DNA from: Bacteroidales bacterium UBA1179
GTDB taxonomy: Bacteria; Bacteroidota; Bacteroidia; Bacteroidales; Bacteroidaceae
Assembly (NCBI GenBank): GCA_002309915.1
Contig: DBYT01000038.1
Coordinates: 5,461-16,728 of the forward strand
Reading direction: 5' to 3'
Length of the DNA: 11,268 bases
Below the pieces are notes generated by a model that saw only the letters and a program-made list of their open reading frames with translations, was not told the origin of the DNA and ran no database searches. Both the position numbers and the translations under genes were made by a program. Shown in pieces: positions 6,701 through 11,268 of the stretch (position 1 is the first letter of the stretch; every line of letters begins with the position of its first letter).

Positions 6701-8306
6701 TAAGAATAAGTGGTATGTTTCAATAGACTTTGTCGTTTTATTACTGATAATACTGGTGCTGACATGCCAATACCGGCATGGAAACTACACCTCCGTACCA
6801 GACTTTCTGCAGGATATAAGACTAAGGAACGCCATACTGATCTTTTTCTATTATTCCTTGTCACGGCTGGCATTCGGTTTTTTCAAAAAAGAGTCATATG
6901 TGATAACTCTTCTCCTGCTACTGATAGTTTCATTCAGGGAGGCGTATTTCGGCATCCTGCAATTGTTTAAGGGAGCTCAGTGTCCGGTCGGAACGATGCT
7001 TAATCCCAACCTTTTTGCCTGTCTGCTTTCAATTATCTGCAGTATACTTGTCGTTTTAATCTTCAAGCTGAAAAGCAGGCTCCTTAAAGCCCTGATATAT
7101 GTCATTGTCGGGGCATTTGCGGTGTTGATGATTTATTCAAAGAGTCGTTTGGCTTTGCTGTCAGTGATTGTGCCTTTGATGTGTTTTTTGAGCCTGAATC
7201 CACGTTTTTCAGGTTTCATAAAGAAGCACGTATTTACAATTTCCGTAGTGCTGATGGCGTTGTTCGCAGCTCTATATTTTTGGAAAAAGCCATCGGCCGA
7301 CGGGCGTTTGTACATGGCCAGGATTGCCGCGAAGATTATAGTCCGCAATGATATCTGGGGGATGGGGATGGACAGTTATGCCGGAGCGTTCGGCGATGAA
7401 CAGTACCGATACTTCAGTGATGATTGTGACAATGCGGATATAAACACTCTTGTCAGTTTGGATAAAGGAGACAGTAAATATGCCTGTGCTCCATTGACTG
7501 CTTTCAATGAGTTTCTCAGGATCGGGGTCGAATATGGTCTGATAACGATGTTGCTTGCCTTATATGTTTCTATCCGAGGTATTATTCTGCTTATAAGGAG
7601 CGGAAACCCTCTCGGGTATGGTTTGTTGTCTTTGTTCGTCATTGCACAATTCTCATACCCTCACTGTTATCCTGTATATTGTCTGCTGCTTTCCGTTTTA
7701 ATGGGAGCTGCAGGAAGTCTGGATAAACGGGAGACAAAGACCGGACTCAGTTGTGTTCCCTGGATTGTCAACTCTGTTGAGATGCTTCTGCTGGGAGCAG
7801 TGCTGTTTCTTGAATTACCCCAGATAGAACAGAAGAATGCACTTGCAAAAAAGGAAAATGATATAGCTTTCTTTTTCAGGAACCAGGAATATCGGGCTGT
7901 GTGTGATTATTGCGAGGAATTGGGTGATATGAGATTGTTCAGTTTTAATTTGTTGTATGAGTATGGCGTTTCACTAAGTATGACAGGACAATATGAGAAG
8001 AGCGACTCAGTATTGAGAGTGTGTGCATCCCGCTGCTGCAATCCTGAGCTCTGGCATGAAATAGGTCATAATTATGTCCGAAGCGGCAACTATGATAAGG
8101 CGGAGCAATCCTATATCAGATCTTTTCTGATGGTTCCGAACAGAATGACTCCACTACTTTACCTCGCACAATTATATCATAACACAGGCGACAAAGAGAA
8201 ACTGGAAATAATAGCTTCTTATGCTGATTCTTTTGAACCTAAGGTTCCGTCATATACGACTCAGGAGTATCATGATATGATATTGAAAATGGCCTATGAG
8301 GAATGA
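6654..8306 (+). CDS. O-antigen ligase/polymerase-like membrane protein with C-terminal TPR
   Basis: 550 residues from 6654; ATGs at 6666 and 6675 are alternative starts, and all overlap the preceding gene. Residues about 25-400 are rich in transmembrane helices. The Wzy_C signature lies in the middle: a MLNPNLFA block in the early membrane part, then GRLYMARIAAKII (about 217-229) followed by DIWGMGMDSYAG and FNEFLRIGVEYGLI. This is the pattern of the WaaL/PglL/Wzy enzymes that move polyprenyl-linked glycan onto lipid A, protein or a growing chain. After the last helices a soluble tail (about 405-550) contains a TPR-like unit (WHEIGHNYVRSGNYDKAEQS). The acceptor is unknown; being inside a secreted-peptide operon points to peptide or protein glycosylation, but polysaccharide polymerisation is equally open. 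It is followed by the signal peptidase gene four bases later. Confidence 0.8.
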   Translation: MKSSMITMIKNTDPGNKNKWYVSIDFVVLLLIILVLTCQYRHGNYTSVPDFLQDIRLRNAILIFFYYSLSRLAFGFFKKESYVITLLLLLIVSFREAYFGILQLFKGAQCPVGTMLNPNLFACLLSIICSILVVLIFKLKSRLLKALIYVIVGAFAVLMIYSKSRLALLSVIVPLMCFLSLNPRFSGFIKKHVFTISVVLMALFAALYFWKKPSADGRLYMARIAAKIIVRNDIWGMGMDSYAGAFGDEQYRYFSDDCDNADINTLVSLDKGDSKYACAPLTAFNEFLRIGVEYGLITMLLALYVSIRGIILLIRSGNPLGYGLLSLFVIAQFSYPHCYPVYCLLLSVLMGAAGSLDKRETKTGLSCVPWIVNSVEMLLLGAVLFLELPQIEQKNALAKKENDIAFFFRNQEYRAVCDYCEELGDMRLFSFNLLYEYGVSLSMTGQYEKSDSVLRVCASRCCNPELWHEIGHNYVRSGNYDKAEQSYIRSFLMVPNRMTPLLYLAQLYHNTGDKEKLEIIASYADSFEPKVPSYTTQEYHDMILKMAYEE

Positions 8307-8310
8307 TGGT

Positions 8311-8985
8311 ATGAAAAAATACTTCTATGTATTCGTGGTATTGTTGTCCTGTGTCTTTATGAGAATGGCATTTATAGATACATACACTATAGTCACACCC
8401 TCAATGGCTCCTACAATACAGCCCGGTGACAGGGTGAATGCCATCAAGCTGAAACTGTTTACAAGAAAGATCAGGCCTAATGATATCATATTCTTCTATA
8501 AACCGGTAGAGTCCGATAAGTCCGAAGTTTATTGCAAACGGGTACTTGGATGCCCGGGTGACAGGATAGGGGCGGTTGACGGTCATTACTGGAACGATAA
8601 GTATCTCAAACCTGTAGGGGTGATTGAGGAGCAGGAGAGACTGAGATGGATGTTCGACGGCTTTTTCAAAATGACGAACAGCTTCGAGGTCATTCCTTTT
8701 ACAGAACCCGATTGGAATATAAAGAACTGGGGACCTGTAGTTGTGCCGGCCAAGGGGTTTACCGCAAGTCTTGACATCTTTACCCGTGAGTTATACCGTA
8801 AGGTAATAGAGAATGAGACTGGTGAGCCATTGGATGAAACCTTGAAGGAGTATACTTTCTGTAAGGATTATTACTTCGCGGTTGGTGATAATGTTATGTC
8901 GTCATTTGACTCCCGATACTGGGGATTCATCCCTGAGGATTACATTATCGGAATTGTGGTAGGCAAGAGGTTTCGGAACAAATAA
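8311..8985 (+). CDS. lepB: Type I signal peptidase, S26 family
   Basis: 224 residues from the ATG at 8311. An ATG at 8296 would add MRNDG and overlap the previous gene; GAGG at 8298-8301 and the typical MKK start favour 8311. One N-terminal membrane segment (about 4-22) is followed by catalytic box B, TPSMAPTIQPGD, with nucleophile Ser31. Box D, YCKRVLGCPGD, carries the general base Lys76, and box E near the end reads GDNVMSSFDSRYWG. Between D and E is a roughly 100-residue insert, as in larger Bacteroidetes LepB proteins. The catalytic set is intact. It is the last gene of the peptide cluster and so is probably a dedicated paralog that trims the conserved leader of peptides A and B; this is inference. 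The gene symbol denotes the family only, and the housekeeping enzyme is presumably elsewhere. Confidence 0.9.
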   Translation: MKKYFYVFVVLLSCVFMRMAFIDTYTIVTPSMAPTIQPGDRVNAIKLKLFTRKIRPNDIIFFYKPVESDKSEVYCKRVLGCPGDRIGAVDGHYWNDKYLKPVGVIEEQERLRWMFDGFFKMTNSFEVIPFTEPDWNIKNWGPVVVPAKGFTASLDIFTRELYRKVIENETGEPLDETLKEYTFCKDYYFAVGDNVMSSFDSRYWGFIPEDYIIGIVVGKRFRNK

Positions 8986-9020
8986 ATAGTTACTTTTGCG
9001 AAGACTAACAGAGTAACTAT
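8986..9020 (+). promoter_or_regulatory. Promoter box inside an inverted repeat that reaches the start codon
   Basis: TACTTTTG (8991-8998) fits TAnnTTTG and would start transcription near 9005, about 14 bases before the ATG at 9019. The same stretch is a perfect inverted repeat: ATAGTTACT (8986-8994) with AGTAACTAT (9012-9020), the right arm including the first two bases of the start codon. No clear -33 element is seen. RNA started at the local promoter would lack the left arm, so only read-through RNA from the signal peptidase gene could form the hairpin. Confidence 0.5.
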
Positions 9021-9726
9021 GAGACTTATTCTTAAGAAACGCTTTCTATTGGTGGCATTATACCTGTTTTGCTTTATTCCTTTGGCTTTTTCACAGTCGG
9101 CTCATGCTCTTTACATGAAGGATGGCAGTAGAGTAATAGGACAGGTCCTGGAGGTGGATTCGGTCCACAGACATGTCAAGGTCCTTCTTGTGGACGGCAC
9201 CAGGCTTCTGGTTCCCCAAAGCAGTGTTAAGGAGATAGACTGGTCTTATGTCATAAGGAAGACAGCTCCCGGCGCCATTTACAGATATGGAGATTCGTTC
9301 CGTTGGAAGTATAATGACACGGAATTGTCCGATAAGAACTATGAGAAATACTTTGATGATGATCTTTATCATAACTATGTAACCGGCAGTAACATGTTCA
9401 ACCTGGGCGGAGCCGGCCTGCTTTATGGTATCACCTGCGCGGTTATGACTGTATTGAGTTTTGATACTAAGGCCGATCATCAGAGCGCGGCATTCTTTGC
9501 ATATGCTGGCGGCGCTGTCGTACTTACCGGTGCGGGCATTGTCTTAACCAAAAAAGGAAAGGCCCGTCTTGACGGGGTGGAGCGGACATTCAACAGCCGG
9601 AATGCTGCCGATAACGAGACTTCATTCTCATCAAAAAACAAAAGCTTCATGCAACTGAATCCGTCAGTTCTTATGACGGCACAGAGGGACATGGGTCTTG
9701 GAGCTACGTTAAGCTTTTCTTTCTAA
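9019..9726 (+). CDS. Secreted or envelope protein with N-terminal KDGS beta-rich domain
   Basis: 235 residues. A signal peptide (MRLILKKRFLLVALYLFCFI, then PLAFS) ends near residue 25. Then comes a small beta-rich domain, YMKDGSRVIGQVLEVD followed by VKVLLVDGTRLLVP and VKEID, a pattern I know from many Bacteroidetes envelope proteins (an SH3-like or LSm-like repeat is possible). Two hydrophobic glycine-rich segments follow (about 135-155 and 160-182), and the C-terminus ends in alternating hydrophobic residues with a terminal Phe (LGATLSFSF), which may suggest an outer-membrane association. The specific function is not recognised. It lies 33 bases after the signal peptidase gene but has its own -7 box. 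Its 3' end overlaps the convergent GNAT gene by 18 bases. Confidence 0.72.
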   Translation: MRLILKKRFLLVALYLFCFIPLAFSQSAHALYMKDGSRVIGQVLEVDSVHRHVKVLLVDGTRLLVPQSSVKEIDWSYVIRKTAPGAIYRYGDSFRWKYNDTELSDKNYEKYFDDDLYHNYVTGSNMFNLGGAGLLYGITCAVMTVLSFDTKADHQSAAFFAYAGGAVVLTGAGIVLTKKGKARLDGVERTFNSRNAADNETSFSSKNKSFMQLNPSVLMTAQRDMGLGATLSFSF

Positions 9727-10254
9727 GCGGTCGTAGGTGGTACCAAAGACGGTTATCAGGCCGTTCTTGGAGAACCCATTCTTGAGATACAGTCTGTAGG
9801 CGGTGTCATTCTCAGGGTCTACAGCTATGGTTGCCAGTGGAATTCCTGCTTCTTTCTGAAGCCGGAACATCTCCTGTATTAAGGCCGATGCTATTCCCCT
9901 GCCTTGGAACTCGGGCATGACGGCCAGTGAGTCAAGGTAGAACTCTCCGGCGCAGGCTTCATCATCCATCGAGTGGTAGTCATCACCTACGTACATGCGT
10001 ATCATTGGGAATGTTATGTCACGCATCTGGCGGTATCGGGCCCCATCGTATGCGACCATCAAGCCGGCGGGAACGCCGTCGCATAGCGCGATTGTGGCGT
10101 TCCTCCAGCTGTACAGGGTATCTTCACGACTGCTTATTCCGGCCAGATGCTCAATGTGCTGTTCATCGGTCTCCTCAATATGCAGGGCACGCAGAACGTT
10201 CTCGGCAATGAAACGGGCATCGGCCGCCGTCGCTTTTCGTATTGTTATTCTCAT
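9709..10254 (-). CDS. GNAT-family N-acetyltransferase
   Basis: 181 residues from the ATG at 10254. The frame is open further upstream to an ATG at 10356, but that would run inside the GH5 gene; the product starting MRITIRKATAADARFIAENV matches a normal GNAT N-terminus, and the start overlaps the upstream stop as ATGA. Strand 4 and the acetyl-CoA pyrophosphate loop are clear: FYLDSLAVMPEFQGRGIASA with the Q-G-R-G-I-A motif. The later IAVDPENDTAYRLYLKNGF is the usual C-terminal helix and strand. The substrate is unknown; small-molecule amines, peptides and protein N-termini are all possible. It is probably made together with the GH5 lipoprotein by translational coupling. Confidence 0.9.
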   Translation of the reverse strand: MRITIRKATAADARFIAENVLRALHIEETDEQHIEHLAGISSREDTLYSWRNATIALCDGVPAGLMVAYDGARYRQMRDITFPMIRMYVGDDYHSMDDEACAGEFYLDSLAVMPEFQGRGIASALIQEMFRLQKEAGIPLATIAVDPENDTAYRLYLKNGFSKNGLITVFGTTYDRLERKA

Positions 10255-11246
10255 TTCTTGCTTTGCAGGTATGCCTTGAAGAAGCGTCCCTGGGTAGTTG
10301 GGGTGAAATCCCAGTCGCTTATGAGCATGGGTGCCCAACTGGTGTCGAAGCACCATACGGTGAATGATATGCCTTTGTCCTCAAAGTACTTGGTTATGTG
10401 CTCTCCGTATACATCGGTCGACATTACGGGAACGTGGGCGCCGGGCTCATCCTCCAGACAGAAACCTATCTCGGTGCAGATGACGGGGTAGGTATCGGCC
10501 ACGTAACCGAAATCCTTTTCCCACTGCTCCTCCCATGGCTCAGAGCGTTTCATGGGATAGGGGTGCGATACGTATGCAACGTTCTCCCGTGCTATGGGTT
10601 CGGAGGCTACGGGGGTCAGGTCATAGGCCCAGTTGAAACCGGCGCAAAGGCAGACGGCCTTGGGGTTGTATGCGCGGATGGTGTCAATGATCTGCTCCTG
10701 CAGTTCTTTCCACTCTGTCCAGGTGCAATGTCCGGTGCCTGTGACGGTGGGCTCGTTGAACAGTTCATACAGTGCCACGGTGGGTTCATCCTTGTAGCGC
10801 TGGGCAACGGTGCGCCAGAACCTGAAGGTCTCGGCCTTGGTGGTGTTGTACATGGCCGATGTGTAGCGCTCCTCCTTGAGGTTGCCTATTGAATGCCAGT
10901 CCATGATCACGTACATGCCGTGCTGTTTGGCCCACTCGATGCCCTGGTCCATAGCCTGGAATGTGGGGTCCCAGCCCATAGCATTTATGTTCTGCGGATG
11001 TACGGCAAAGCGTACTACGTTGGCGCCCCAATCGGCTGCCTCGGCAAAATAACGCTCGTTCCACTGACGTTCACGTACCAGTTTGACGGGGTCCGAGAAG
11101 CAGAGTCCGCGGAATACTATCTCCTTGCCGTCGGGACCTATGAATTTGTTACCGTTTACTTTCACCCAGCGGTTATCTGCCGAGCATGACTGCATGACTG
11201 TAAGTACCAATACAGCCAGGATACTAAGGAATGTGGATTTTCTCAT
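10251..11246 (-). CDS. GH5-family glycoside hydrolase lipoprotein (endoglucanase-like)
   Basis: 331 residues. An N-terminal lipoprotein signal ends at Cys21 (VMQSC, a weak lipobox). The (beta/alpha)8 domain of family GH5 fills the rest: RGLCF (46-50), WGANVVRF (73-80), VIMDWH (113-118), the acid/base in YELFNEPT (Glu165), HPYP (228-231), the nucleophile in ICTEIGF (Glu259) and a late active-site VWCFD (Trp298). Members cleave beta-1,4 or related glucans and mannans; the subfamily and substrate cannot be read here. The protein is single-domain, without a visible carbohydrate-binding module. No SusC/SusD pair is in the window, so it is not part of a standard PUL here. Its stop overlaps the GNAT start. 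The upstream promoter is cut off by the window edge. Confidence 0.92.
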   Translation of the reverse strand: MRKSTFLSILAVLVLTVMQSCSADNRWVKVNGNKFIGPDGKEIVFRGLCFSDPVKLVRERQWNERYFAEAADWGANVVRFAVHPQNINAMGWDPTFQAMDQGIEWAKQHGMYVIMDWHSIGNLKEERYTSAMYNTTKAETFRFWRTVAQRYKDEPTVALYELFNEPTVTGTGHCTWTEWKELQEQIIDTIRAYNPKAVCLCAGFNWAYDLTPVASEPIARENVAYVSHPYPMKRSEPWEEQWEKDFGYVADTYPVICTEIGFCLEDEPGAHVPVMSTDVYGEHITKYFEDKGISFTVWCFDTSWAPMLISDWDFTPTTQGRFFKAYLQSKK

Positions 11247-11268
11247 AAACGTTGATTAGCAGGTTTTA

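Noticed and set aside
10255..10356. Longer N-terminus for the GNAT gene starting at 10356
   Set aside because: The extra 34 residues lie inside the GH5 coding sequence and do not resemble a GNAT N-terminus; the ATGA-coupled start at 10254 fits the family.
10398..10892. Long plus-strand open frame opposite the GH5 gene
   Set aside because: It is the antisense shadow of a clear GH5 domain, with no domain or start signal of its own.

Overview
The window looks like a chromosomal segment from a member of the Bacteroidales (Bacteroides, Phocaeicola or Prevotella type). The signs are TAnnTTTG-type promoter boxes, weak Shine-Dalgarno sequences, many lipoproteins, BspA-like leucine-rich repeats, a DUF4369/TlpA-type thioredoxin, a GH5 glycosidase and peptide genes that resemble the NVEALA group. 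This assignment is inference from gene content; no rRNA or marker gene is present.

Layout. (1) Positions 1-3301, minus strand: an apparent three-gene run of a DUF4369/thioredoxin lipoprotein, an oligosaccharide flippase and a BspA-like leucine-rich-repeat protein that continues past the left edge. (2) Positions 3302-4026: about 725 bases without a convincing protein gene but rich in signals. They hold a minus-strand promoter for the thioredoxin gene, a plus-strand promoter followed almost at once by a strong hairpin with a T-run, a second terminator-like hairpin, and two further long inverted repeats. (3) Positions 4027-8985, plus strand: two small paralogous secreted-peptide genes, a TTCG-loop terminator or attenuator, a 6-bladed beta-propeller lipoprotein, a small thioredoxin-like lipoprotein with a CSQC motif, an O-antigen ligase-like membrane protein with a C-terminal TPR region, and an S26 signal peptidase. 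(4) Positions 9019-9726: a secreted or envelope protein with its own promoter-like box. (5) Positions 9709-11246, minus strand: a GH5 lipoprotein translationally coupled to a GNAT acetyltransferase; the latter converges on and overlaps gene (4) by 18 bases.

The most interesting part is region 3. The two peptides differ in their mature parts but share an almost identical leader ending (positions 20-37: hydrophobic-D-x-x-basic-K-A-F-hydrophobic-FDTR-hydrophobic-AYA) and a common CX7C block. They sit with a signal peptidase that could cleave after AYA, a thioredoxin-like lipoprotein that could act on the cysteines, a polymerase or ligase-type glycan enzyme and a propeller lipoprotein. My inference is a peptide export, maturation and possibly glycosylation cassette. 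The leader logic resembles the NVEALA peptide families of Bacteroides, but the motif here is different. The hairpin between the peptide genes and the rest suggests that the peptides are made in excess over the machinery.
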